64,000 bases of DNA, from positions 1,600,628-1,664,627 of the forward strand of contig JAMLIK010000001.1 of the NCBI GenBank assembly GCA_023954195.1. Reading direction: 5' to 3'. The stretch is from Xanthobacteraceae bacterium (GTDB taxonomy: Bacteria; Pseudomonadota; Alphaproteobacteria; Rhizobiales; Xanthobacteraceae). The position numbers and the translations under genes were made by a program. The notes beneath the pieces are model-generated. The model saw only the letters and a list, made by a program, of their open reading frames with translations. It was not told the DNA's origin and did not search any database. Of this stretch, positions 1-9,020 are shown in pieces. Numbering within the stretch: position 1 is the first letter of the stretch; each line of letters starts with the position of its first letter.

Positions 1-990
1 AACTTCATCTCCTATGACGACGCCTACAGCCCGCCAAAGGCCGTGGAGCATGCCCGCAAGCTGGTCGAGAGCGACGAGGTGCTGCTGATCTTCAGCCCGC
101 TGGGAACGCCGTCCAATACGGCGATCCAGAAGTACATGAACGCCAAGAAGGTGCCGCAACTGTTCGTCGCCACCGGCGCGGCCAAGTGGAACGATCCGAA
201 GCACTTCCCCTGGACCATGGGCTGGCAGCCCAACTATCAGGACGAAGCCCGCATCTACGCCAAATATGTTCTGGCGAACAAACCCGGCGCCAAGATCGCG
301 GTGCTGTACCAGAACGACGACTTCGGCAAGGACTACGTCAAGGGCTTCAAGGAGGGACTCGGCGACAAGGCGAAGTCGATGATCATCGTCGAGGAGAGCT
401 ACGAGCTGTCCGAGCCGACCATCGACTCCCATATCGTCAAGCTGAAGGCCAGCGGCGCCGACACCCTGCTGAACTTCACCACGCCGAAGTTCGCGGCGCA
501 GACCATCAAGAAGATGGGCGAGCTGGAATGGAAGCCGCTGCACATCATCACCAACGTCAGCGTCTCGGTCGGCGCGGTGATGAAGCCGGCCGGCTTCGAA
601 TACGGTCAGGGCATCCTGTCGGCGGCCTACCTGAAGGACGGCGCCGACCCGCAGTGGAACGACGATCCGGACATGAAGAAGTGGATCGCCTTCATCGACA
701 AGTACATGCCGGGCGCCAACAAGGCCGACAGCGGCCTGGTGTTCGGCTACGGCTCGGCGCAGACCCTGCACAAGGTGCTGGAGATGGCCGGCGACAACCT
801 GACCCGCGCCAACGTCATGAAGCAGGCCGCCAGCCTGAAGGACTTCAAGACCGACGTCGCCCTGCCCGGCATCCTCATCAACACCAGCGCGACCGACTTC
901 GCGCCGATCCAGCAGGTGAAGATGATGCGCTTCAAGGGCGAGAAGTGGGAACTGTTCGGCGACGTGATTAGCAGCGACGCCAAACACTGA
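1..990 (+). CDS. ABC transporter substrate-binding protein (5' end missing)
   Basis: This is the C-terminal part of a periplasmic binding protein of the Leu/Ile/Val (Peripla_BP_6) family. The reading frame is open from base 1, so the start and signal peptide lie outside the window; 329 codons plus a stop are present. Family hallmarks are the run FGKDYVKGFKEGL, the stretch ADTLLNFTTPKFAAQTIKK, and a C-terminal motif ending in a lysine-rich strand. It would deliver a small organic acid or amino acid to a Liv-type ABC permease. A strong terminator follows it, so it is separate from the downstream kinase. It is a different protein from the binding protein at 6943-8097. The ligand cannot be read from sequence. 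Confidence 0.9.
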   Translation, partial: NFISYDDAYSPPKAVEHARKLVESDEVLLIFSPLGTPSNTAIQKYMNAKKVPQLFVATGAAKWNDPKHFPWTMGWQPNYQDEARIYAKYVLANKPGAKIAVLYQNDDFGKDYVKGFKEGLGDKAKSMIIVEESYELSEPTIDSHIVKLKASGADTLLNFTTPKFAAQTIKKMGELEWKPLHIITNVSVSVGAVMKPAGFEYGQGILSAAYLKDGADPQWNDDPDMKKWIAFIDKYMPGANKADSGLVFGYGSAQTLHKVLEMAGDNLTRANVMKQAASLKDFKTDVALPGILINTSATDFAPIQQVKMMRFKGEKWELFGDVISSDAKH

Positions 991-1021
991 CCGGCTGACC
1001 GATCGCATCCGCGACACGGCG

Positions 1022-1056
1022 ACGGCCCCGTCCATGGCGGGGCCGTTCGCTTTTGC
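1022..1056 (+). terminator. Rho-independent terminator after the binding-protein gene
   Basis: A nine-base stem ACGGCCCCG / CGGGGCCGT with a seven-base loop is followed by TCGCTTTT. It begins 32 bases after the stop codon of the first gene, so it should end that transcript. Confidence 0.75.
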
Positions 1057-1154
1057 GCCCGACCTCCTGCCGCCCCGCCGGAAACGGCTCCAGGGTTTTC
1101 TTTTGCCGCGATCGGATGGATAACCGGTGATCCGTTCCGCGAGCCCGCAGCGCC

Positions 1155-2435
1155 ATGACCGACCGACGCGCCCTTCTTCGCTCCATTTTCGATGCCGCCG
1201 TCGCCGCCGCGCATCCGGACCAGATCCTGCCGCGACATCTGCCGCCGCCGCCGGCGGGGCGCGTGATCGTGCTGGCCGCCGGCAAGGGCGCCGCCGCGAT
1301 GGCCGCCGCCGCTGAGCGGCACTATCTCGACGCGCTCGGCCTCGCGCCGGAACGCCTCGAAGGCATCGCCACGACGCGCCATGGCCACGGCGTTCCGACC
1401 CGACGCGTCAGGGTGATCCAGGCCGGCCATCCGGTGCCGGACGAGGCCGGCCTTCGGGCCGCCAGCGACACGCTGCGGCTCGCCGCCACCGCCGCCGACG
1501 ACGACCTGCTGCTGGTGCTGATCTCCGGCGGCGGCTCCGCCAACTGGATCGCGCCGGTGGAGGGCGTCAGCTTCACGCAGAAGCAGCAGGTCAACCGCGC
1601 CTTGCTGCGCTCCGGCGCGCCGATCGGCGACGTCAACACCGTCCGCAAGCATCTGTCGCGGATCAAGGGCGGGCGGCTCGCCGCCGCCGGCAAGGCCGCG
1701 CGGATCGTGACGCTGGCGATCTCCGACGTGCCGCGTGACGACCCCGCCGCCATTGCCTCCGGCCCCACCGTGCCGGATCCGACCACGCTGGCCGACGCCC
1801 GCGCCATCGTCGCCCGCTACGGTCTCGAACTCGACGACGCGGTGCGCCGCGCGCTCGACGATCCCCGCAACGAAAGCCTCAAGCCGGGCGACGACGCTTT
1901 CGCCCGCGCGCGGTTCGAACTGATCGGCCGGCCGCGGGATTCGCTCGACGCCGCGATCGAGGTGGCGCACGATGCCGGTTACGAAGTGGTCGATCTCGGC
2001 GCCGACCTCGAAGGTGAGGCCCGCGAGGTCGCCGCCTCGCACGCGGCGCTGGCGAAAAAGGCGCACGACGAAGGCAAGCGGCTCGCCATCGTTTCGGGCG
2101 GCGAACTCACCGTCACCGTGCGCGGCAAGGGACGCGGCGGCCCCAATCAGGAATACGCGCTGGCGCTGGCGCAGCACCTCTCCGATCTGCCCGGCGTGTC
2201 GGCGCTCGCCGCCGATACCGACGGCGCCGACGGCGGCGCGGGCCACGCCACCGACCCGGCCGGCGCGATCATCGACGCCCGCACCTTCGCGGCGATGAAA
2301 ACGCGCGGGCTCGATCCCGCCGCCGCGCTTGCCGACAACGACGCGACGGCGTTTTTCGAAGCGACCGGCGATCTGCTCATCACCGGCCCGACACTGACCA
2401 ACGTCAACGACGTGCGGGTAATCCTGGTGGATTGA
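1155..2435 (+). CDS. Glycerate 2-kinase / hydroxypyruvate reductase-type (MOFRL family)
   Basis: This 426-residue protein matches the GckA/TtuD family, which phosphorylates D-glycerate to 2-phosphoglycerate in the cytoplasm (older annotations call it hydroxypyruvate reductase). The N-terminal half carries the glycine-rich segments AAGKGAAAMA and VLISGGGSANW and the conserved run VNTVRKHLSRIKGGRLA. The C-terminal MOFRL domain has SGGELTVTVRGKGRGGPNQE followed by DTDGADGG. The length is usual for the family. It stands alone between a terminator and a repeat, convergent with the MarR gene. It could feed glycerate from glyoxylate or tartrate metabolism, but nothing nearby confirms which. Confidence 0.9.
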   Translation: MTDRRALLRSIFDAAVAAAHPDQILPRHLPPPPAGRVIVLAAGKGAAAMAAAAERHYLDALGLAPERLEGIATTRHGHGVPTRRVRVIQAGHPVPDEAGLRAASDTLRLAATAADDDLLLVLISGGGSANWIAPVEGVSFTQKQQVNRALLRSGAPIGDVNTVRKHLSRIKGGRLAAAGKAARIVTLAISDVPRDDPAAIASGPTVPDPTTLADARAIVARYGLELDDAVRRALDDPRNESLKPGDDAFARARFELIGRPRDSLDAAIEVAHDAGYEVVDLGADLEGEAREVAASHAALAKKAHDEGKRLAIVSGGELTVTVRGKGRGGPNQEYALALAQHLSDLPGVSALAADTDGADGGAGHATDPAGAIIDARTFAAMKTRGLDPAAALADNDATAFFEATGDLLITGPTLTNVNDVRVILVD

Positions 2436-2467
2436 ACGCGCGCAAACGAATTTGCACCGCAAGAAGC

Positions 2468-2584
2468 ATCGTCCCCGCGCAGGCGGGGACCCATACGCCG
2501 CAGCGGTGCGGATCCGTCACCGGGGCGATTTTCTTTACAATAACGAGCGCCAGGAGTCATGGGTCCTCGCCTGCGCGAGGACGA
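2468..2584. repeat. Dispersed hairpin repeat, family A, copy 1
   Basis: This element begins CGTCCCCGCGCAGGCGGGGA, itself a hairpin, and ends with the inverted form CTCGCCTGCGCGAGGACGAC, giving a roughly 117-base fold. It lies between the convergent glycerate kinase and MarR genes. The same layout recurs at seven other places in the window. Confidence 0.8.
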
Positions 2585-2609
2585 CGCCGCAATCGCAATG
2601 ACGAACGCC

Positions 2610-3131
2610 CTAAAAATCTCGCGCCAGCGTCGCCAGCATCTCCAGAAGCGCGGCGCGGTTGGCGGGGCCGAGCACCTCGTTGAGGCGCGCCTCGTGCCTG
2701 GTCGCCACCAGCTTCTTGGCGCGGGCCAGAATCGTGCGGCCCTTGTCGGTCAGCATCAGGATGTGCGAGCGGCGGTCGTTGGCGGAGCGGACGCGGACGC
2801 ACAATTCGCGCCCCTCCAGACCGTCGAGCATGGCGACGAAATTCGGCCGCAGGATGCCGAGCGTGCTGGCGATCTCGGTCTGGTTGCGGCCGGGGTTGCG
2901 GTCGATCAGGAGCAGCACCGAGAATTGCGCCGGCGTCAGGTTCAGCGAGGTCATGCAGCGGATGAAGTCATCGAAAACCCGAAGCTGCGCGCGCTTGAGC
3001 GAATAGCCGAGCAGCTCCGACAGTTCGCCCATCCTGATCCCGCCGGCCTCGGCCTCCGGCGCATCGGCCGGCTCGCGCGCCGCCCTGGCCGGCTTCGAGA
3101 CGTTCGGGTCGGCCGTTCTCGACACGGTCAT
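2610..3131 (-). CDS. couR: MarR-family transcriptional repressor, CouR-like
   Basis: This is a winged-helix MarR regulator. The core runs from LSELLGYSLKRAQLRVFDDF through an HTH (NQTEIASTLGILRPNFVAML) to the beta-wing with VRSANDRRSHILMLT, and is of usual MarR length. I chose the ATG at 3131 because GGAG sits six bases upstream; longer starts at 3176 (ATG) and 3185 (GTG) are possible. The gene diverges from a Liv-type ABC operon, and a 17-base palindrome lies in the gap. The neighbourhood matches R. palustris couR, whose product represses p-coumarate genes and is released by p-coumaroyl-CoA. The family is certain; the CouR assignment rests on gene order. Confidence 0.8.
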   Translation of the reverse strand: MTVSRTADPNVSKPARAAREPADAPEAEAGGIRMGELSELLGYSLKRAQLRVFDDFIRCMTSLNLTPAQFSVLLLIDRNPGRNQTEIASTLGILRPNFVAMLDGLEGRELCVRVRSANDRRSHILMLTDKGRTILARAKKLVATRHEARLNEVLGPANRAALLEMLATLARDF

Positions 3132-3189
3132 CGCATGCTCCGCTCCGGCGCCGCCGCGGGATCGTTCGACCGGCATCCAGCGCACTTGA

Positions 3190-3206
3190 GATTATATTCG
3201 ATAATC
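3190..3206. promoter_or_regulatory. Palindromic operator candidate in the MarR/ABC divergent promoter
   Basis: GATTATATTCGATAATC is a palindrome of two six-base arms around five bases. It sits about 60 bases before the MarR start and 100 before the permease start. Sixteen of 17 bases recur at 15757-15773, and its TTAT-N5-ATAA core recurs at 11744-11758. A binding site for the adjacent MarR protein is the simplest reading. Confidence 0.65.
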
Positions 3207-3305
3207 GTTATTGGTCATATCAAATAGTCACGGCAGATTTCAACTGCCGCCGCGGTTGCCGACGGACGCCAGTCACGGCCACGCGACGCTGGAGGGGGGC
3301 CGGCC

Positions 3306-4346
3306 TTGAACACCACGATCCTGCTGTTCCTGATTCAGGACGGCATCACCAACGGCGCGGTCTACGCGCTGCTCGGGCTGGCGATGGTGCTGGTCTTCGC
3401 GGTCACGCGCGTCATCCTGATCCCGCAAGGCGAATTCGTGGCGTATGGCGCCCTGACCTACGCCACGCTGGCCGCCGGCCAAACCCCCGGCACGGCGATG
3501 CTCGCGATGATTATGGGGCTGGTCGCCTTCTGCTTCGATCTGTTCGCGGCGCGCAAGGCGTTCCGTCCCAAGGCGATCCTGCGCGCCGCCGCCGTCGATA
3601 TCGCGTTTCCGGCGATCGTGCTGGCGCTGACCTGGGGACTCGCCGGGCGCGCCAACGCCATCCCCGTCAACATCGCGCTGTCGCTGTTGATCGTCGCCGC
3701 CATCGGCCTGTTCCTCTACCGCATCGCGTTCCAGCCGATCGCCCATACCTCGGTGCTGGTGCTGCTGATCGCTTCCGTCGGCGCCCATCTCGCGCTGGAA
3801 GGTTTCGGCCTGATCTTCTTCGGCGCCGAGGGCCTGCGCGGCCCGGCGATCTCTGACGCCATGATCTCCATCGGTCAGTTGCAGATCACCGGTCAGAGCC
3901 TCGCGGTCTACGGCATCACCCTGGCGTTGATCGTGGCGCTGTGGCTGTTTTTCGACTTCACGCTGTACGGCAAGGCGCTGCGGGCGACCGCGGTGAACCG
4001 GTTGGGCGCGCGGCTGGTCGGCATCCGCACCTCGTTGTCGGGGCAGATGGCGTTCCTGCTGGCCTCGGTGATCGGCGCGATCTCCGGCATCCTGATCGTG
4101 CCGATCACCACGCTCTATTACGACACCGGCTTCATCGTCGGCCTGAAAGGTTTTGTCGCGGCGATCATCGGGGGGCTCATCAGCTATCCGATCACCGCCG
4201 CCGCCGCCATCGTGGTCGGCCTGGTCGAGGCGTTCTCGTCGTTCTACGCCAGCAATTACAAGGAGGTCATCGTCTTCACGCTGATCATTCCGGTCCTCGT
4301 GCTGCGCTCGCTCGCCGCTCCCGAGGTCGAGGAAGAAAAGGAGTGA
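3306..4346 (+). CDS. Liv-type ABC transporter permease (LivH-like, cou locus)
   Basis: This is a 346-residue inner-membrane permease of the branched-chain amino acid/aromatic acid ABC class, with about eight hydrophobic segments. The start is like LivH (QDGITNGAVYALLGLAMVL), and the EAA-like loop KALRATAVNRLGARLVGI lies near residues 220-240. It begins with TTG behind a GGAGGGG stretch. It belongs to an operon with the permease-ATPase fusion (six-base gap) and a LivF ATPase; the binding protein is encoded convergently at 6943-8097. By synteny this is one of the R. palustris couSTU-type genes for p-coumarate and related lignin acids. Substrate is inferred from the locus, not from the protein. 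Confidence 0.88.
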   Translation: MNTTILLFLIQDGITNGAVYALLGLAMVLVFAVTRVILIPQGEFVAYGALTYATLAAGQTPGTAMLAMIMGLVAFCFDLFAARKAFRPKAILRAAAVDIAFPAIVLALTWGLAGRANAIPVNIALSLLIVAAIGLFLYRIAFQPIAHTSVLVLLIASVGAHLALEGFGLIFFGAEGLRGPAISDAMISIGQLQITGQSLAVYGITLALIVALWLFFDFTLYGKALRATAVNRLGARLVGIRTSLSGQMAFLLASVIGAISGILIVPITTLYYDTGFIVGLKGFVAAIIGGLISYPITAAAAIVVGLVEAFSSFYASNYKEVIVFTLIIPVLVLRSLAAPEVEEEKE

Positions 4347-4351
4347 CGCCG

Positions 4352-6118
4352 ATGACGCAACGTTGGCCGATCGTTGTTTTCGCGCTGGCGATGGCGGCGC
4401 TGCCGCTGATCCCCGACCTTCCGCCGTTCTGGATCGTGCTGCTCAACAATATCGGCCTCGCCGCGCTGGTGGCGATGGGGCTGGTGCTACTGACCGGCGT
4501 CGGCGGCCTCACCTCGTTCGGGCAGGCGGCGTTCTGCGGCTTCGGCGCCTACACCACGGCGGTGCTCACCACCGCCTACGGCGTGTCGCCGTGGCTGACG
4601 CTGCCGCTGGCGCTGATCGTCAGCGGGCTTGCCGCCGTAGCCCTCGGCCTCATCACCGTGCGCCTGTCCGGCCACTACCTGCCGCTCGGCACGCTGGCCT
4701 GGAGTCTGGGGCTCTACTACCTGTTCGGCAAGATGGAGCTGGTCGGCCGCAACGACGGCATCTCGGCGATCCCGCCGTTGTCGATCGGCTCGTGGCGGAT
4801 GCTCGACGCCGGCGCGATCTACTACGTGATCTGGATCGCCGTGATCCTGTCGGCGGTGCTCACCACCAACCTGCTGGACTCGCGCACCGGGCGCGGCATC
4901 CGCGCGCTGCGGCGCGGCCACATCGCCGCCGAGGCCTTCGGCGTCAACACCGCGCGCGCCAAGATGCTGGTGTTCATTTACGCCGCGGTGCTCGCCGGGC
5001 TGTCCGGCTGGCTCTATGCGCACTTCCTGCGCGCGGTGACGCCGACGCCGTTCGGCGTCCATGCCTCGATCGAATACCTGTTCATCGCCGTGGTCGGCGG
5101 CGCCGGCTACATCTGGGGCGGCGTGCTCGGCGCATTGATCGTCATCGTGCTCAAGGAGATCCTGCAAAGCTACCTGCCGCTGATCTTCGGCGGACAGGGC
5201 CAGCTTGAACTGATCGTGTTCGGCCTGGTGCTGGTGGCGCTGGTGCATCTCGCGCCCAACGGCGCGTGGCCGTGGCTGACCGGCCTCTTGCCGTTCAAGC
5301 GCCGCCCGCCCCGCATTGACACGACGCTGCCGCTCGCCGGCCGCCCGGCGGCCGAACCGCCGCCGGTGCTGCTGCAACTCGACGGCGCGCGCAAGCAGTT
5401 CGGCGGCGTGCTCGCCGTCAACGACGTCTCCTTCGCCGTCGGGCCGAAGGAGATCGTGGCGCTGATCGGGCCGAACGGCGCCGGCAAGAGCACCACCTTC
5501 AACCTCATCACCCGCGTGCTCGACGCCAGCGCCGGCCGCATCACCGTGTGCGGCGCCGATATCGCCAGCGCGACGCCGCAGGAGATCGCCCGGCGCGGCG
5601 TCGCCCGCACCTTCCAGCACGTCAAGCTGATCCCCGACATGAGCGTGCTGGAGAACGTCGCGCTCGGCGCCCATCTGCGCGGCCGCGCCGGCACCGTCGC
5701 CAGCATGTTGCGGCTCGACCGCGCCGACGAAGCCCGGCTGCTGGCGGAAGCCGCGCGGCAGATCGCCCGCGTCGGCCTCACCGATCAGATCGATCAGCCG
5801 GCCGGCAGCCTGTCGCTCGGCCAGCAGCGCATCGTCGAGATCGCCCGCGCGCTGTGCGTCGATCCGGTGCTGCTGCTGTTGGACGAGCCGGCGGCGGGCC
5901 TACGCCACATGGAGAAGCAACAGCTCGCCGCGCTGCTGCGGCAATTGCGCGACGGCGGCATGTCGATCCTCCTGGTGGAACACGATATGGGATTCGTCAT
6001 GGACCTCGCCGACCGCATCGTGGTGCTCGACTTCGGCACCAAGATCGCCGAAGGCACCCCCGAGGCGATCAGAACCAATCCGGACGTGATCCGCGCCTAC
6101 CTCGGAGCCGCCGCATGA
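4352..6118 (+). CDS. Fused ABC permease-ATPase (LivM-LivG fusion)
   Basis: A single 588-residue chain joins a LivM-type permease (about residues 1-310, many hydrophobic helices, with VRLSGHYLPLGTLAWSLGLYY) to a LivG-type ATPase (about 345-588). The ATPase has Walker A GPNGAGKS at residues 373-380, the signature LSLGQQ and Walker B LLLLDEPAAG. AAGGAG lies eight bases before the ATG. The gene ends in an ATGA overlap with the next ATPase gene, implying coupled translation. Such fusions occur in this bacterial group and fix a 1:1 ratio of one permease to one ATPase. It works with the neighbouring permease, LivF and binding protein in uptake of an aromatic or branched acid. Confidence 0.92.
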   Translation: MTQRWPIVVFALAMAALPLIPDLPPFWIVLLNNIGLAALVAMGLVLLTGVGGLTSFGQAAFCGFGAYTTAVLTTAYGVSPWLTLPLALIVSGLAAVALGLITVRLSGHYLPLGTLAWSLGLYYLFGKMELVGRNDGISAIPPLSIGSWRMLDAGAIYYVIWIAVILSAVLTTNLLDSRTGRGIRALRRGHIAAEAFGVNTARAKMLVFIYAAVLAGLSGWLYAHFLRAVTPTPFGVHASIEYLFIAVVGGAGYIWGGVLGALIVIVLKEILQSYLPLIFGGQGQLELIVFGLVLVALVHLAPNGAWPWLTGLLPFKRRPPRIDTTLPLAGRPAAEPPPVLLQLDGARKQFGGVLAVNDVSFAVGPKEIVALIGPNGAGKSTTFNLITRVLDASAGRITVCGADIASATPQEIARRGVARTFQHVKLIPDMSVLENVALGAHLRGRAGTVASMLRLDRADEARLLAEAARQIARVGLTDQIDQPAGSLSLGQQRIVEIARALCVDPVLLLLDEPAAGLRHMEKQQLAALLRQLRDGGMSILLVEHDMGFVMDLADRIVVLDFGTKIAEGTPEAIRTNPDVIRAYLGAAA

Positions 6119-6846
6119 CCGCCCCCCTGCTCTCGGTATCCGGCGCCTCGATCGCCTACGGCAAGGTGGAGGCGGTGCGCGCGGTGTCGCTCGATGTCGG
6201 CCACAACGAGATCGTCACCATCGTCGGCGCCAACGGCGCCGGCAAGACCACCCTGCTCAACGCCATCATGGGGATCCTGCCGCAGAGCGGCCGCATCCGC
6301 CTCAACGGCGTCGACATCACCGGCATCGAGATCGAGGACCGCGTCGCGGCCGGCCTGTCGCTGGTGCCGGAGCATCGCGAATTGTTCGGCACCATGAGCG
6401 TCGAGGACAATCTGCAACTCGGCGCGTTCCGCAACGCCAGGGCCGCCGCGCAATCGTTCGAACGGGTCTATGCGCTGTTTCCGCGCCTCAAGGAACGGCG
6501 GCAGCAGCTTGCCGGCACGCTGTCCGGCGGCGAGCAGCAGATGCTGGCGATGGGTCGCGCGCTGATGGGCGAGCCGCGCCTGTTGATGCTGGACGAGCCG
6601 AGCCTCGGCCTCGCGCCCCTGATCGTCGCCGACATCTTCAAGACCGTGGGCGAGTTGCGCGCCGCCGGCGTCTCGGTGCTGCTGGTCGAGCAGAACGCCA
6701 AGGCGGCATTGCAGATCGCCGACCGCGCTTATGTGATGGAGCTGGGCCACTTCATCCTCGACGGCGCGGCCGATACGGTGGCCGCCGATCCGCGCGTGGT
6801 CGCCAGCTATCTCGGCTTCCAGAACGACGCGGCGGCGCGCGTCTGA
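6115..6846 (+). CDS. ABC transporter ATP-binding protein (LivF-like)
   Basis: This 243-residue cytoplasmic ATPase is the second nucleotide-binding subunit of the ABC system. It has Walker A GANGAGKTT near residue 38, the LivF-typical VPEHRELFGTMSVEDNL, the signature LSGGEQQMLAMGRAL, and Walker B LLMLDEPSLGLAP. The length is normal for LivF. The start ATG overlaps the stop codon of the fusion gene (ATGA), so the start choice is firm. The gene closes the ABC operon. A hairpin at 6887-6915 separates it from the convergent binding-protein gene. Confidence 0.92.
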   Translation: MTAPLLSVSGASIAYGKVEAVRAVSLDVGHNEIVTIVGANGAGKTTLLNAIMGILPQSGRIRLNGVDITGIEIEDRVAAGLSLVPEHRELFGTMSVEDNLQLGAFRNARAAAQSFERVYALFPRLKERRQQLAGTLSGGEQQMLAMGRALMGEPRLLMLDEPSLGLAPLIVADIFKTVGELRAAGVSVLLVEQNAKAALQIADRAYVMELGHFILDGAADTVAADPRVVASYLGFQNDAAARV

Positions 6847-6886
6847 CGCCACCGTCGCCAGCGGGATTTCTGCCCGAAGCCAAAGC

Positions 6887-6915
6887 GTCATCGCCGGGCT
6901 TGACCCGGCGATGAC
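6887..6915. terminator. Bidirectional hairpin between convergent ABC genes
   Basis: A perfect 12-base stem GTCATCGCCGGG / CCCGGCGATGAC with a five-base loop sits between the stop codons of the LivF gene and the binding-protein gene. It lacks a good T-tract, so it may be a repeat element acting as a transcript-end stabiliser as much as a terminator. Confidence 0.5.
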
Positions 6916-6942
6916 CGGCTTTGTTTGGCTTCACAGCCGCGA

Positions 6943-8097
6943 TTACTTCACCTGAACGTATTTGCCGTCCTTCACCGTCAGCAGGATGCGCGAGCGGTCG
7001 TCGAGGCCGAAGCGGTCCTTCTCGGTGAAGTTGTAGACGCCCTGGCTCGCGGCGATATCGCGCTCGGTCAACAGCGCCTTGCGGATCGCGTCGCGAAATT
7101 CCGGCGTGCCGGGCTTGGCCGACTTCAGCGCCACCGGCACCACCCGCTCCAGCACCTTGAAGGCGTCGAACGAATGCGCGGCGAACTGGCTGCGGCTGTG
7201 GGGACCGTGCTTGGCCTCATAGGCGGTATTGAGTTCGAGGCCCGGCTTCTTGGTCAGCGCGCTGTCGGCCTGCCCTTCCGGGTCCATCACCGGGCCGGAC
7301 GCCATCAGCACGCCCTCGGCGGCCTTGCCGGCGATGCGGATGAAATCCATGCTGGCGGCGCCGTGGGTCTGATAGATCAGCCCCTTGTAGCCGCGGTCGC
7401 GCAGCGTCGATTGCGGCAACGCCGCCGCGGTGCCCGAGGCGCCGATCAGGATGGCGTCGGGATTGGCGGCGACCAGTTTCAGCACCTGTCCGGTGACCGA
7501 GGTGTCGGGCCGCGCGAAGCGTTCCTCGTCGACGATCTTGATGCCCATCGGCACCGCCTGATTCTTGAGGTCGTTGAACCAGAGGTCGCCGTAGGAATCC
7601 GAATAGCCGATATAGCCGACGGTCTTCACGTTGTGCTTCTTCATGTGATCGTAGAGCACCTTGCCCATGATCGGAATCGGCTGCGGCATCGACACCGACC
7701 ACTTGGCGCGTTCCGGCGTGATCGGGAACGGCGCCAGGCCGAAATGCGGCACGGCGGCCTCGTTGGCGACCGTCGACATCGCGATGGTGGGCGGCGTGGT
7801 CGAGGAGCCCATGATGACGTCGGCCTTGGATTCCGTCACGAAGCGGCGGGCGTTGTTGGTCGCGGCGGTCGGGTCGCCGCCGTCGTCGAGCACGATCACC
7901 TTGAGCGGCACGCCGCCGATCGCCTTCGGCACGAACTCCAGCGCGTTGCGCTCGGGAATGCCGAGCGCCGCCGCCGGCCCCGTGGTGGTGACCGAGATGC
8001 CGATAACGATTTCGTTGCTTTGCGCCTGCGCCGGAGCGATCAGGCCCGGCAGCGCCATCGCCGCGGCGGCGGCCGCGGTCAGCGTGAATTTCCTCAT
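6943..8097 (-). CDS. couP: ABC transporter substrate-binding protein, CouP-like
   Basis: This 384-residue periplasmic protein of the Leu/Ile/Val-binding family begins with a clear Sec signal (MRKFTLTAAAAAAMALPGLI, probable cleavage after AQA near residue 25). The mature start NEIVIGISVTTTGPAAALGI is typical of aromatic-acid binding members. It is the last gene of a leftward run after the hydratase, ligase and SDR genes, and is convergent with its presumed permease and ATPase genes. By gene order it corresponds to CouP, the lignin-monomer binding protein of R. palustris. A 123-base gap separates it from the SDR gene and may hold its own promoter. Confidence 0.85.
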   Translation of the reverse strand: MRKFTLTAAAAAAMALPGLIAPAQAQSNEIVIGISVTTTGPAAALGIPERNALEFVPKAIGGVPLKVIVLDDGGDPTAATNNARRFVTESKADVIMGSSTTPPTIAMSTVANEAAVPHFGLAPFPITPERAKWSVSMPQPIPIMGKVLYDHMKKHNVKTVGYIGYSDSYGDLWFNDLKNQAVPMGIKIVDEERFARPDTSVTGQVLKLVAANPDAILIGASGTAAALPQSTLRDRGYKGLIYQTHGAASMDFIRIAGKAAEGVLMASGPVMDPEGQADSALTKKPGLELNTAYEAKHGPHSRSQFAAHSFDAFKVLERVVPVALKSAKPGTPEFRDAIRKALLTERDIAASQGVYNFTEKDRFGLDDRSRILLTVKDGKYVQVK

Positions 8098-8220
8098 TGG
8101 TTCCTCCCTGAAGATGATTTTCGTTGCAGTCTAGTCCAGCGATTGGCCGGTTCAGCCCCTTCTTTAGACGGGGCTGTCGCCGAAGTCAGCCCCGCGCGCG
8201 CCACGCGGAGACGATGCCGC

Positions 8221-8982
8221 CTATTTCGGCGCCATGCGCAGCGAGGCGTCGAGCCGCACCACCTCGCCGTTGAGGTAGGGATTGTCGATCATGTGCAACG
8301 CCAGCGCGGCGTATTCGTCCGGCGCGCCGAGCCGGTGCGGGAACGGGATCGCGGCGGCGAGGCTGTCCTGCGCCTCCTGCGGCAGCGCGCCGAGCAGCGG
8401 CGTCAGGAACAGGCCGGGCGCGATGGTCAGCACGCGGATGCCGAACTGCGCCAGCTCCCGCGCGATCGGCAGCGTCATGCCGACGATGCCGCCCTTCGAG
8501 GCCGAATAGGCTGCCTGCCCGATCTGGCCGTCATAGGCCGCGACGGAAGCGGTGTTGACGATGACGCCGCGCTCGCCGCCGTCCAGCGGCGCGAGCTTCG
8601 CCATCTCCGCGGCCGCCAGCCGCAGCATGTTGAACGAGCCGATCAGGTTGATACGGATCACGCGGTCGAAATCCGAAAGGCCGTGCGGCCCCTCGCGGCC
8701 GACGACGCGCTTGGCGACGCCGATGCCGGCGCAGTTGACCAGCACGCGGGCCGGGCCGTGCGCCTTGGCGGCGGCGACGACGGCGGCCTCGCCCGAGGCG
8801 GCGTCGGACACGTCGCAATGCACCGCGACGCCGCCGATTTCCCTGGCCAGTTCTTCCGCGAGCTTGGTGTTGAGATCGGCGACCGCGACCTTGGCGCCCT
8901 GCGCCGCCAGTTTGCGCGCGGTGGCCGCGCCCAACCCCGATGCGCCGCCGGTGACGATGGCGGCCTGACCTTGCAACTTCAT
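8221..8982 (-). CDS. SDR-family 3-hydroxyacyl-CoA dehydrogenase-like protein
   Basis: A 253-residue short-chain dehydrogenase with NAD-binding TGGASGLGAATARKL near residue 10, NCAG near 90, and the catalytic Tyr-Lys pair in AYSASKGG. The pattern matches type II 3-hydroxyacyl-CoA dehydrogenases. The start was set at the ATG preceded by AGGAGG five bases upstream; the open frame extends further upstream without support. It lies just downstream of the CoA ligase gene in the same direction. Its role could be oxidation of the 3-hydroxy intermediate made by the hydratase. A close paralogue is encoded at 25844-26605. Confidence 0.88.
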   Translation of the reverse strand: MKLQGQAAIVTGGASGLGAATARKLAAQGAKVAVADLNTKLAEELAREIGGVAVHCDVSDAASGEAAVVAAAKAHGPARVLVNCAGIGVAKRVVGREGPHGLSDFDRVIRINLIGSFNMLRLAAAEMAKLAPLDGGERGVIVNTASVAAYDGQIGQAAYSASKGGIVGMTLPIARELAQFGIRVLTIAPGLFLTPLLGALPQEAQDSLAAAIPFPHRLGAPDEYAALALHMIDNPYLNGEVVRLDASLRMAPK

Positions 8983-9020
8983 GACGTCCTCCTGTGAACC
9001 GTGATGTAAGCGCCGCGCAT

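Noticed and set aside
747-2462. A 571-codon minus-strand frame across the glycerate kinase gene
   Set aside because: The kinase frame has all family motifs; the antisense product is low-complexity.
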